In this document: positions 11,285-22,856 of the stretch, in pieces | How positions within the stretch are numbered: the stretch's first letter is position 1 | Layout of the letters: each line of letters opens with the position of its first letter | DNA from: Vitis vinifera | Taxonomy: Eukaryota; Streptophyta; Magnoliopsida; Vitales; Vitaceae | Direction of reading: 5' to 3' | Assembly: GCF_030704535.1 (NCBI RefSeq) | Contig: NC_081822.1 | Span: 35,486,001 to 35,550,000 of the forward strand | DNA: 64,000 nucleotides | Notes under the pieces: model-generated | What the model saw: only the letters and a program-made list of their open reading frames with translations | Database searches by the model: none | Told to the model about the DNA's origin: nothing | Made by a program: the position numbers and the translations under genes

Positions 11285-11659
11285 TGTAGGGAATTAAACC
11301 GAATTCCCAACCTGTGAGAAACAAAAATAGAGAAAAACACACGCCAAATAAAAACAATCATACGCACAAGACAGTATTTACGTGGTTCGGCAATATGCCT
11401 ACATCCACAGAGTTGTAGGGATATCAGTATTATCAGGGAATAATACAGAGTACAACCACAACATCTACAATATTTTCTTTCTATATATAACACGACAACC
11501 ACACCACACTAAAAAACCCTAATTACAAAAGGTGGTTCCACAATGGGCTAAACGGGCCCAACATGTCTCAGTAAATCTCCCATTAAAAAATCATGCAATA
11601 TTATTTGGGTCGGGTCGTCAAATCGGATAAAACAAAACTAGGCTCCACAAAGCCCAACA
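11285..11659 (-). repeat. Copia 5' LTR
   Basis: 375 bp with the same terminal sequences as the partner at 9066-9440, differing at about 28 positions. Confidence 0.9.
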
Positions 11660-12871
11660 CTTTCTTATATGGCTTTATGATAATTTAAAAGCCAAATGAG
11701 TACATAATTATAAATCCATAATAAATGTGATGCCTTTGTTCTAACTTTTGCTTCCCTGCTCTCTCTTCTATTTTAAGCTATTATGTGTTATTGTTTCTAG
11801 GTTAAGAACATGCTTAAAGCCAATTTGAAAGTGGTTAACCATATTTTCTAAATAGATATTTGATAAATGTTGAGTAATTTCCTTTGAAAGTGTTTCTAAT
11901 TGGTAAGTGATTCTTCAATCATTTTTTTTTTTTTTGTAATAACACTTTACCAAAAAAACTTTTTCAAAACACTTTTAAAATTTATATTCAAACACTATGG
12001 ACCTCTTTGGTAAATTAGTTATTAAAATTTGTTGTTCGAAATCAAATCAAATTATTCTTAGCTATTAAGTTATATTAAGAGTGAATTTGACAATATTTCT
12101 ATTTAAAGTACTATAAATGAAAGAGTTTGTTTTTAGGATAATACTATAAGTAATTTTTTAAACATACCAAACACTTTTCTATGGAATAAGTGAATAATAA
12201 TAAGGGACAATTGCGTTTTAGATCTAATTGGGCCCATAAATTAAGTTTTGATCCATATAAGTTCACCATTTAAGTTCAAGACCTAGAGGAAGTGTGGAAA
12301 TTGAGAAGAAGGATATGAATTTTTTATTTTTAAAAAAAATGACATTTATTGACTATGAAAAAAAAAGTAGAAAAATATTAATTCAAATTTTATTCATTTT
12401 TTAAACCTCAATAAAATTTAATTTAATTTAGTGATTTGGAAAAAAATACACAATTTTCCAAAAAAATAAAAATAAATTATTATTATTATTATTTAAAAAT
12501 CAAACATCTTGAAAAATATATATTTTTAAAATTGTGTGTGTAAAAAATAACTAAAATTATGTCAAAATTATTTTTTTTAAATGATATATATATTTTTTAA
12601 AATTAGTTTTCTAAAAATAATAAATTTTCACAATAATTAAAAAAAAAATTAAGATAAAAAAGTTTGTCAAACATTGTAATAGAAAATACTCAAAATAGTT
12701 TTGAAGGGTATATTGATCTGTTCACATTTTATATCATTCCTATCAATTATGTAATTTTTATGGGTCGAATCTTAATTTTTAGGCCCAACTAGATCCAAAA
12801 CACAATTATTCTTAATAATAATAATAATAATTAATAATTTCAAACTAATACTAATAATAATAATAAACATA

Positions 12872-13170
12872 ATTTTGAACTTTTTGACCAATTTCTACTT
12901 TTAAAAAGACAAAAGTGATTGATGATCATATATTTCAAACTTTTCTACCAATTTCTACTTTTAAAAAGACAAAAGTGATTGATGATTATATATTTCAAAC
13001 TTTTCTACGAATTTCAACTTTCAAATAGATGAAAGTGATTGATGATTGTATATTTCAAACTTTTCTACCAATTTCAACTTGCAAATAGATGAAAGTGATC
13101 GAAGATTATATATTTCAAACTTTTCTACCAATTTCTACTTTCAAATAGATGAAAGTGATTGATCATTATC
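12872..13170. repeat. 60-bp tandem repeat, about five units
   Basis: The unit includes TATTTCAAACTTTTCTACCA and AAAGTGATTGATGAT and recurs with an exact 60-base period at 12901, 12961, 13021, 13081 and 13141. Units vary (TTAAAAAGACAAAAG against TCAAATAGATGAAAG), the first two units sharing one variant and later units the other. The duplicate region (20333-20395) has only one unit. Confidence 0.9.
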
Positions 13171-15152
13171 CTTTTAAAATATTTTTATTAAAAGTAATGA
13201 ATAACTTCATTTTATTTCATAATTTTAATGAAATGACTTTTCTTTATTTTATTTTTTTTGAAACATTAAGTGGTTAAAAATGAACTTAAATAATTATTTT
13301 AAAAAGGCTTAAAATTGTTATGAAATATTGATATAAATTAATTTCTCCCTAACTCTCTATAAAAGGAGAGACTTGCTATAGAAATATTATTATATTTTCT
13401 TTGAGTATTCCAATTCTTTCTCTTTCTGTTTCTTCTTCTAATTCTTTTATCTTACAACATGTTTAAGTACAACACTTTAACCAATGATTTGAAATATTAT
13501 TTATTTTTTGAAGATTTTTGTCTCAAACTACATGGGAAGATATATCAGAATATAAAATTTTTCCATAATTATTATAATAGTCTATTTTCTTATTTTGTTG
13601 AAAGATCACACAAATTTTAATTATTCATAATTTGAAACTATGTAAAACTAAATACTAAAAGTCATGTAGTAAGTAGCCATATAGAAAAGATTGTGTTATT
13701 ATGCACAAAAGGAAGCTATTATTAATATTATTCATGACAAAAAGTTATTAGTTTTATCAAAATATGTTGTTATCATGTAAAGTTAAAAGCTATATAATTA
13801 TTATTCATAACTAAAAGTTATGAAAAAATGAAAAATTATATAGAAAATGTATTATTATAATTAAAATTATGCATAGTCGGAAGCTATATAATTGTTGTTA
13901 TTCATTATTAGAAGTTATGAAAAAACATAATAATGACGTTCTTCATATGGTTAAGAGATATGTCAAAGTTGTCAATATGCATTTTATATAGCAAAAAACT
14001 ATATTGGTATAACGTGAAGCTACACAAGAATTGTTAATAGCCAAAGGCTAAAGTCAATATATGTTTGAATTGAATGCAATTTCATTTCCTAAAGCAAATG
14101 TAATGTTTTTCCTAGAAATGAATGCAAATATCCTTCCTTAATTGTTAATATTAAAGTGAAACTTGACATAACAAAATAAATTACACCATATTACTAGAAG
14201 TGACACAATATTAAGAATTATTATGGGTGTAATATGACAAAGTATTGGTCATATATCTGGCGTACACCTAAATAATTAGTTGACTTTTACAAGGTCTTAA
14301 TAAAAGTAAAAAGAAGATGAAAAGGGATTTCTTTAAATGTTCTTGTGAAAACTTGATTTTCTAGAAAATGATGAACATATTCTTATTAATTGATGTTATA
14401 TTATATATTTCAATTACATTTATTATATTATTTTAATTTGCGAAATATGTTTTATGTTTTTCTCATATACTTTTCATAGATGAAAGAGTTAAATACACTT
14501 TATTCCTCCAATCTTTTACTTGTCTTCTCACATTGAAAATCCAACACTATGCCCCTAAATTTGTTAAAGAGTAACATTTCAATATTATTTACAAACCCTT
14601 CATAGATTATAAAAGGGATTAATCTCTTTGTCACTATGATTTGAACACTAGTTCGTATTTAGGTATAACCAAATTTGAATTAGTAGCCTTGGAGCGGAAT
14701 TTCCCAAACACTTATGAAATATTTTAGCCACCAGTTTTGATTTTTGACTTTTGAGAAATATTCTCATGACTATTCATAATTTTTGCATATAAGTGTGTAG
14801 TGTGGCATCTTCAAACTTAGACAACAAGTGATTTTCTTTGTATTTCAACTTTATTTCTTCACTTAACAAATTATTCATTCACCTTTGAGAGCAAAGTACT
14901 ACTTCTAATACCTTGAAAGGTAAAATATTGGATTTTGAATACGAGGGAGCAAAGTGTAAAATATACAAAAAATTAAAAGGATACAATGTAGTTAGTCCTA
15001 TATGAAATTACATATGCTATTTCAAGATAAACGAGAAAGATTTATGTCTTGTAGACTATGCAATCACTCACATAATTCTTTAAGGTGAAATATATTTTTT
15101 TCAATCTAAGATTAGCAAAGGTTAATGATAGTACTATATCATGTTATTAAAC

Positions 15153-15533
15153 GAGATTAGATTTTATATAAAATAATGTTTTATATTATAACAAATCCAA
15201 AAGATTTTTTTTTAGTTTTAAAGATATCCATATAAATGTGTATCATATTGAAACTATCAATGAATGTATTATAAAATATATTTACATTACTTCTATTATT
15301 TCTACCTAGAAGCATGTGTAAAAGCTCTTGGCTTTTATATAACAATATCAAATGAGACTAGATTTTATATAAATGATGTTTTATATTAGAGAAAATTCAA
15401 AAGAAACTTCTCAGATTTAAAGATATCCATAGAAATGTGTATCATATTGAAATTATGAATAATGTACTATAGAATATATTTACATTACTCCTATTATTTC
15501 TACGTAAAAGCATGTGGAAAAGCTTTTGACTTT
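15153..15533. repeat. 201-bp direct tandem duplication
   Basis: Copy 1 begins at 15153 and copy 2 at 15354, both starting GAGA(T/C)TAGATTTTATAT and both containing AAAGATATCCATA and AAATGTGTATCATATTGAAA. The second copy is slightly shorter at its end. Many substitutions separate them, so the duplication is not recent. Confidence 0.8.
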
Positions 15534-18153
15534 ATCCTCTAACTTATATCATACAACCATAAAACCTATTGAATCATATGTTATTGTGAACTATAAGTTC
15601 ACAAAGACAAACATTTTTATACTTTATCATGACTTGTTAAGCCAGCTGGGGTCCTCAATGATGCATCAAATAGTAGGGCATTCACATGTGTATTTATTAA
15701 AAAATTAGAGGATTTTTTTGCTTAATGAATATTCAATATGCTACTTACTTACATGGCAAATTGATAATCATAGTATCTTTTACTAAAGTTGTATTCAAGT
15801 TACCAATCTTTTTAAAAAGAATACATGAGGACATATGTGAGCCTATCCATCCCACCATTCAGACAAACTCATTTATTTAATGGTCTTAATTGGTGCCTTT
15901 ACTAGGCGGTCGCACGTTTGTCTTATTTTTACACATAACGTTGCCATTGTTAGGTTCGTTAAATAAATAATTTGATTGTGAGAACAATTTCCAAATTATC
16001 GAATTAAGTTAACAATCTTGATAATGTTGGTGAATTTACTTCTCAAATACTTATTAACTATTGTATGTTAGTTGGGATTAATATTAAACATCCTACTTGT
16101 ACTCATATCTAAAAGAGTTACTTCTCATAATCCAAATAAATAAATAAATACACCATTTTCCTTCCTTTTAAATTAAAAAAACCAATATGGGAAATAGGTT
16201 ATACTTTATCTTCTCACTTATTATCAAAACTAGCATTGGATCTAATTCTACCTATTGCAAATGCAATTGTGAAGAAAATATTTTTTGTTATGAATATTGT
16301 AAAGAATCGACTGCTAAATGGAATATGAGATCAATGAATGAACTATCATTTACTTATATATGTAGAGAAAGATATATTTGATAACAATGATAATGAAACT
16401 ATTATGCAAAACTTTTAAAATATAAAAACTCATCAAAGACAGTTATAAAATATATTCAATTAAAATGTTATTGATCAATAAATTGTTTTGTACTTATAAT
16501 TTATAAATATTATTATTTTTTTACCATTAATGGTTGCCTCCTTAAGTAAAATGGCTTTGCCACCCATGAAATATAGAATTTTTAGATACTTAAGAAATTA
16601 TTATACGTTAATATAAAACACATAAATTTTATAAAATGATAAACCAAAGATACAGAAAATAAAATAAATACGGGTGTCAACTATCAATAATTATTCCAAC
16701 ATACAATCTTAACTCTAAGTAGTGTCTATTGATTGAATCATCTAAATCTTATTGTTAAAAAAAAAGGGAAAAAAAAAAATAATCAAAAGAAGTTTTTTTT
16801 GAGAGAAGTTAAAAGAAATTTTCTTTTGATATTTCAAGTATATAATACTATTTTTAATTTAATTATTACTTTAATTTAATTTTAGTTTTTAAATAACATT
16901 ATTAAGTTATTTTATCAAATACATTCAATAGAACTAATAATTTAAATTAAATGGCTAAATCATATCAATTTACCCAACTAATCCAATGCGTATTTGACTA
17001 ATTAAAAAATGTAACATATGATAGAAGATCAAGTATCAAGAGGATTTCTTTTATTATTATAAAAATGTCTTTATTCTCACCTGCACTCATTCCTAAGCCC
17101 CGCAATTTTTTAATTTTTTCTGGGAATTAAATCAGTTTGATAAAATAATATTAAATTTCTCACATGATTAAGCTCGTCTATTATTTAAACATAAACAAAA
17201 GTTAAAGTTAATAATATAACATTGTCACATTGGAGGAAAAGATCATCAATGTCAATCATTTTTTTTTTTTAATTTCTAAAAAAACACCTTAGAGAAGTGT
17301 AGTGGGAGACTCCTTCCATCCCTCCTTCCTTGTATCTTTTCTGACCTCTGTGTTAGAAACGAGTTTGACTCGTGTTCAAATCAAGTTTAAGATAATAAAA
17401 AATTCAAACTTTTTTTGACTTTGCTTTTTGGGAAGACCCCATTTTTTAAAGGTTGCTTTTCTTGTAATTTTATCGATCAAAATAACTTTTTATTTTAATT
17501 TTATGTAACAAAACTTTTTAAACATTAAAAGTGGCATTTTAAATATTTTTTTATTTTAATATCGGGAAAATGTTAAGATATAGAATCTATATCCTTCAAA
17601 ACTTCAAATTTGAGCTACTGCATGATAAAATTTATATTATTGGATTAAGGTACAAATAAATCAAATTAAGGTATAAAAGTCGAGATAAATATAATTAAAA
17701 TATAAACAAATAAGACCTGAATATTAAAACCTGAATATGTTATATGACACCATCTAATTGGTATCGGTGTCTTTTTGATATAGCATGGAGAAAGTTTTGT
17801 TTAGTCCCGTAGCATGTTTACCCTTAAGTTACATTTAATTAGTAGAATAAAAATAGGATATGATATGTATATTATAAGATATCATATACCATTAAATAAA
17901 AAATATATATTTTATGATATGATTCTTAATAAGATATGATATTTTTAAATATTATATTCAATAGAAATGATATCCTAATATAATAAATCCAATGGAATAT
18001 GATATGTTATGTTTATATATATTTTATAAAATAAATAAAAAAATAAAATAAAATATGTATATTACATTCCACAATTTATCTTAGATTTGATTGAATATAA
18101 AATAAAATTAGTGGTAGGATAACTTATTTTATCCTATCAACCAAATATATGAT

Positions 18154-18156
<3 letters not shown>

Positions 18157-18210
<54 letters not shown>
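18157..18210. repeat. (AT)27 microsatellite
   Basis: Uninterrupted alternating AT run, likely length-polymorphic. Confidence 0.95.
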
Positions 18211-18213
<3 letters not shown>

Positions 18214-18871
18214 TTTTATTATATCTTATGTTATGTTCGATCAATGACCTTAATTTCATATAATTAAGATCAAATATCAATGAATATTACCATCTCTCTC
18301 ATCTTATTTCATGATATATTATCAAATATGACTTTAATTTCTATAAAAAAAATATTTAAATATAAAAAATAATATTTAAAATTATGAATTTTATTTTTCA
18401 TAACTTGATTTCCTATTAGGAAAATTTGAGATAAATTCAACGTGAAAAGACGTCTATTGCTCCTATTACCAAAACTAGAAGTTATGTGCAACCACAAACA
18501 TATTTTTAGTGAAGAATAGAAGAAAATTTTCTTTTGATTTGGCCATAATAATTACCCTTTTAAAATTATAAATTTGATTTTAATTTTAAGTTGTAATTGT
18601 GGCAAAAAAAGAAAATTCTTTCTCTATGAGAATATTAGTAGATAAATATTAATATGAAAAAAATTCCAACAAAGACGATACTCTTAAGAGTTAAATTATG
18701 AAGTTAAAATGAATAAGATTAATGGGATATGAAAAAAAAAATTATTTATTTTCGACACAGTGGAAAAATTATCTCTAAATTACATTCCTTTTCTTCATAA
18801 AAAAAAAAAAAAAAAATCACATTCATTCATTGGAGTCTGTGCCTCCACCGACCATAAGGATAGAATTAAAA

Positions 18872-18896
18872 TATTTATAATTTATTCCACCACGTG
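18872..18896 (+). promoter_or_regulatory. TATA-like element and G-box of CXE copy 3
   Basis: TATTTATAA followed by CACGTG at 18891-18896, same order and spacing as before copy 2 (6635-6659). The ATG is about 110 bases downstream. Confidence 0.45.
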
Positions 18897-19006
18897 CAGT
18901 CGTTATAATGTTTTAAAAAATAATTAAATTTGACAAAATAAATAATAATTTATGCCATTATATTTAGACTGTGGAGGTGCAGAAGGGTTTCATCCTGTCT
19001 CCAGAA

Positions 19007-19969
19007 ATGTGGCCGCCGAATCTTCCATGGAAGGTCCGACTCTTCGTCACAGCCTTCGGGTTCCTCACAGACGCTTCTTTCCGACGTAATGGCTCCGTCA
19101 ACCGCCGTTTCATTAACCTCATTGATTTCAAAATCTCCCCCTCCGACAAGCCAGTTAACGGCGTCACCACATCCGACATCACCGTCGACCCCTCCCGGAA
19201 CCTCTGGTTCCGCTACTTCCTTCCTAGCGCCGCCGAGGCTGGCAAGAAGCTTCCCGTCACCGTCTACTTCCATGGTGGCGGTTTCGTGATGCTCTCCCCC
19301 AGCTCCCAGCTCTTCGACGACCTCTGCCGACGCCTCGCCAAAGAACTCCCCGCCGTCATCGTCTCAGTCAACTACCGCCTCGCCCCGGAGCACCGCTGCC
19401 CAGCTTCGTACGAAGACGGGGTTGACGTCCTCAAATTCCTCGATGAAAACCCCCCGGCCAACGCCGATCTAACCCGCTGCTACATCGTTGGCGACAGCGC
19501 CGGAGGCAACATCGCCCACCACGTGACCGCCAGAGCCGGGGAGCACAACTTCACGAACTTGAACATCGCGGGAGTCATCCCGATACAGCCATATTTTGGA
19601 GGAGAAGAGAGAACAGAATCCGAAATTCAGCTCGCGGGAGCCCCGCTAGTGTCAGTGGAGCGCACGGACTGGTGCTGGAAGGCGTTTCTGCCGGAGGGGT
19701 CGGACCGAGACCATCCGGCGGCGAATGTATTTGGGCCGAAATCGAGCGATGTATCGGGGTTGAAGTTTCCGAAAAGTTTGGTGTTCATGGGAGGGTTTGA
19801 TCCATTAAGAGACTGGCAGGAGAGTTATTGTGAAGGACTGAAAGGCAACGGAAAAGAAGTGAAGGTGGTTGATTATCCAAACGCCATGCACTCCTTTTAT
19901 GCCTTCCCTGACCTGCCTGAATCAACTCTATTTATGAGGGAGCTTCAAGATTTCATTTATCCTCAATAA
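19007..19969 (+). CDS. Carboxylesterase, CXE18-like (copy 3, short N-terminus)
   Basis: Intronless CXE-type esterase of 320 residues from the first in-frame ATG at 19007. The frame is open back to 18971, but only GTG is available there and a TAG precedes it. Compared with copy 2, about 27 bases after the start codon are missing, so the protein begins MWPPNLPW instead of a 19-residue leader up to the same point. Numbered from this Met: HGGGF 89-93, Ser164 (GDSAGG), Asp265 (GGFDPL), His295 (NAMHSF). In GID1-related proteins the N-terminal segment forms part of the lid, so the loss may matter for substrate access; that is inference. Very similar to copy 2 throughout. Confidence 0.88.
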   Translation: MWPPNLPWKVRLFVTAFGFLTDASFRRNGSVNRRFINLIDFKISPSDKPVNGVTTSDITVDPSRNLWFRYFLPSAAEAGKKLPVTVYFHGGGFVMLSPSSQLFDDLCRRLAKELPAVIVSVNYRLAPEHRCPASYEDGVDVLKFLDENPPANADLTRCYIVGDSAGGNIAHHVTARAGEHNFTNLNIAGVIPIQPYFGGEERTESEIQLAGAPLVSVERTDWCWKAFLPEGSDRDHPAANVFGPKSSDVSGLKFPKSLVFMGGFDPLRDWQESYCEGLKGNGKEVKVVDYPNAMHSFYAFPDLPESTLFMRELQDFIYPQ

Positions 19970-20081
19970 TTTTTCTTTTGATTTTGCTTCTTGGATGAGT
20001 TTGTCTCTAGGATCGTTTTTCCCTGTACAATTTTTTTTTTGGGTGTGCTTCTTGGATCAACTTCACTATTGTGTTTTGTTC

Positions 20082-20100
20082 AATAAATTGAGTGAATAAA
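20082..20100 (+). terminator. Polyadenylation signals of CXE copy 3
   Basis: Two AATAAA hexamers (20082-20087 and 20095-20100), the first in the same TTCAATAAAT context as copy 2. They lie a little further from the stop because of extra sequence in the 3' flank. Confidence 0.5.
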
Positions 20101-21766
20101 TTAAGAAGGTTCTTCAATATATATATATTATTATTATTATTATTATTTCTATTTCTATTTCGATATTTATTATTAAATAGGATTTTTCTATTAGAGTTAA
20201 AATTAGTATTTAAAAATTTATAATTTGTCATCACCTTGTAATAAATTGTAAGAAAATATAACATCTTCACTTTATGAGAGGAGTTGATGATGATGATTAT
20301 AATAATTTTAATAATTATAATAATTTCAAATTGATTATATATTTCAAAATTTTCTACTAATTTCTACTTTCAAATAGATGAAAGTGATTGATCATTATAT
20401 TTTTATTAAAAGTAATGAATAATAACTTCACTTTTTTCATAATTTTAATGAAATGACTTCTCTTGATTTTTTTTTCTAAAAAACATTAAGCGGTTAAAAA
20501 TGATTTCAAATAATTATTTTAAAAAGGCTTAAAATTATTATGAAATATGAGAATTTATTATATGATGAATGATCCTTTATACTGATGTAAACTAATTTAT
20601 TCTTAACTGGGAGACTTGGTAAAGAAATGTTATTCTATTTTCTTTGAGTATTCAAAAATTTTCCCTTTTGTTTCTTCTTTTAATTCTTTTATTTTACATG
20701 TTATAAGTATGATACTTTAACCAATAGTTTGAAATATCATTTTTTTTTTTAAGATTTCTACCTCAAACTATATGGCAAGATACATTGCAATATAAAATTT
20801 TCCATAATTATTATAATAGTCTATTGTCTTACTTTGTAGGAAGACCACACAAATTTTAATTAGTCATAGTTCGAAGTTATGTACAACTAAATACTAAAAG
20901 CTATATAGGAAAAAATTATGTTATTATGCATAATAGGAAACTATACAATTATTGGTATTAATCATGACAAAAGTTATGAAAATGTTATAAGTTTTGCCAA
21001 AATATTTTGTTGTTATGTAAAGTTAAAAGTTATATAATTATTATTATTCATAAGCAAAAGTTATGAAAAAATCAAATATTGTATAGCAATTTTTTTATTG
21101 TAAACAAAATTATGCATAGTCCGAAGCTATATAATTATACTAATATATTTTGCAAATTTAACTCAACCAAATCTAGCATTCTTTGTCAACTTGCTTGCAA
21201 GATATTGCTTTGCACCAACTCGAAGACATTAGAATGAAATCAAATATGTACTATGATATTTTTGTGGAACAATTGATGTGATTTAATTTTATTTGAAAGA
21301 AGTAAAATCTCAATTGCTTCGATATGGGGATGTTTTCCATCTTTTAAATTTTCACAAAACCGAATCTCAAATAGAATATGTATTTACCTATGTTAGAGTA
21401 GCAATATCATGGAGATCAATTTAGCACATAATCGATATTAGCCATATCTTCAAATCATTTAAAGATATTTGTAATTCATGAAGTCGTGAATGTGCATGAT
21501 TAAGGTTAATGATCTAATATATATATTTGGGAATCATGTAGACTATCCTCCATTAAAGATAATACAACCAAGTTAATTACATAAAAAGAATGTTTCTTGT
21601 ATTGCACAAATTAAAGGAGGATTTATAAAAAATGACAGAACTAAATATATCTTTCACAAGTTTTTTTATATGCATAAGCTCTAAGAGCACAATGAAATTG
21701 ATATTCAATAGACTCGATCGTGTGATTATTGAGCGGATCTATTCATAAAAATGTTATCATCTACTA

Positions 21767-21809
<43 letters not shown>

Positions 21810-22776
21810 TTACCTTCATCCAAGTTTTGTTTCACCAGCTTTTGCTAGTAGGATTTTTAATGAGTCCTAATAGTGAAATCATTTAAAGAATATTGTGAAT
21901 ATTCTACTTTTTTTTTTCTTTGTTAGAGTTTTTCCTATTTGTTTCTCCTACTAAGGTTTAATTGAGACATGTTCTTATTATTGTCGAAGGGAAAGTATTA
22001 TAAAAGATGAGAATTTGTTGTATTATAGAAACTTATCATGATCCATTGGCAAAATTCAGAATCACACTCACACATATTGTAAAGGTGGTTTTAATTTTTA
22101 AAGGATCAATCAAATGGGATTCAAGCAAAAAATATTTTAATGAAACACCTTTGAAATATTTGATGAAGATATGGTCTAGATGAACTATAAATTTGTCATT
22201 TTAAAGCAAACTCATAAATAAATCATTAAAAAAAAGGTAGATTAACTATTCTACATTTGCCTTCCATCTAAAATTTGATATTAATATTTAAAAGTATATA
22301 TATAAGAAAATTGCATTCAAACCACACCTAATTAATTAGCCTTATCTCACCTTATGATAGCTTAAAATCAATAAATAATTATAATTCCATAATAAATCTC
22401 ATGTCTTTTTTCTAACTTCTTCTCCTGTTTTCTCAATTTTATTTTTAAGCTATTATGTAATTTGAAAAATATGTATATTTCATTTTTTTGTCTTTTTCTT
22501 TGTAATCATATTATTATTTTGGACATATTAATTTAAATTCTCATTTAAATTATTTTATGATTCAATTTAATATCTATTTTAATGATAATCTATATATACT
22601 TTATAAATCATATAATTTAGGTGCATTTAAAAATTAAAGCACTAAAATAATTTTTTTTAAATGTACTTTTATTTTACCCTTAAATTAATTTTTAAAAAAA
22701 TCTCATTTTTATAATAATAATAATAAAAATAAAAAATAAAAACTGAACAACCTTGCTTAATTTATTTCACTCACAA
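20101..22776. other. Intergenic region between copies 3 and 4
   Basis: No gene seen. Up to about 21150 it belongs to duplication copy B. An (ATT)n microsatellite lies at 21768-21809. The stretch 22250-22480 resembles the sequence flanking the copia insertion (9000-9065 and 11660-11810), giving a near empty-site counterpart. Confidence 0.55.
21768..21809. repeat. (ATT)14 microsatellite
   Basis: Uninterrupted ATT triplet run. Confidence 0.95.
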
Positions 22777-22782
22777 TTTATT
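22777..22782 (-). terminator. Polyadenylation signal of CXE copy 4
   Basis: Minus-strand AATAAA in a TTCAATAAAT context, about 75 bases after the stop, homologous to the 3' flanks of copies 2 and 3. Confidence 0.5.
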
Positions 22783-22856
22783 GAACAAAACACAGTACTA
22801 AAATTGATCCAACAAGCAAACTCAAAAGAAAAATCCAAGGAAAATCAAAAGAAAAT

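Larger units (their letters stand above)
9066..11659 (-). mobile_element. Internally deleted Ty1/copia LTR retrotransposon
   Basis: A 2594-bp element reading on the minus strand. Its two LTRs are each 375 bp, begin TGTTGGGC and end CCCTACA on the coding strand, and flank a primer-binding site, gag, a protease start, RNase H and a polypurine tract. Flanking bases are CTTTT on the left (9061-9065) and CTTTC on the right (11660-11664), a five-base target duplication with one change. I counted about 28 differences between the LTRs by eye (about 7.5%), so the insertion is old. Integrase and nearly all reverse transcriptase are missing, so it cannot move unaided. It sits in sequence absent from the duplicated copy near 20280. 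Confidence 0.9.
11660..16344. other. Intergenic region with tandem repeats
   Basis: No gene seen. The first 150 bases (11660-11810) resemble 22330-22470, downstream of the inverted copy 4. From about 12800 to 13930 the sequence is the continuation of duplication copy A. It includes a 60-bp tandem array and a 201-bp tandem duplication listed separately, plus a degenerate array of GAAGCTAT / AAGTTATG motifs at about 13640-14050. Confidence 0.55.
16345..21150 (+). repeat. Segmental duplication, copy B (with CXE copy 3)
   Basis: Counterpart of 5220-8030 plus 12800-13930. Shared blocks include 16371-16670, the promoter region 18470-18960, the gene, the 3' flank, and 20333-21140. An extra stretch of about 0.7 kb (16860-17570) is present only here; the region around 17850-18240 is dominated by ATATGATATG-like motifs. 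Confidence 0.75.

Noticed and set aside
18971..19006. Extended 332-residue form of copy 3
   Set aside because: It would have to start at GTG, and a TAG lies just upstream in frame; ATG at 19007 is the sensible start.
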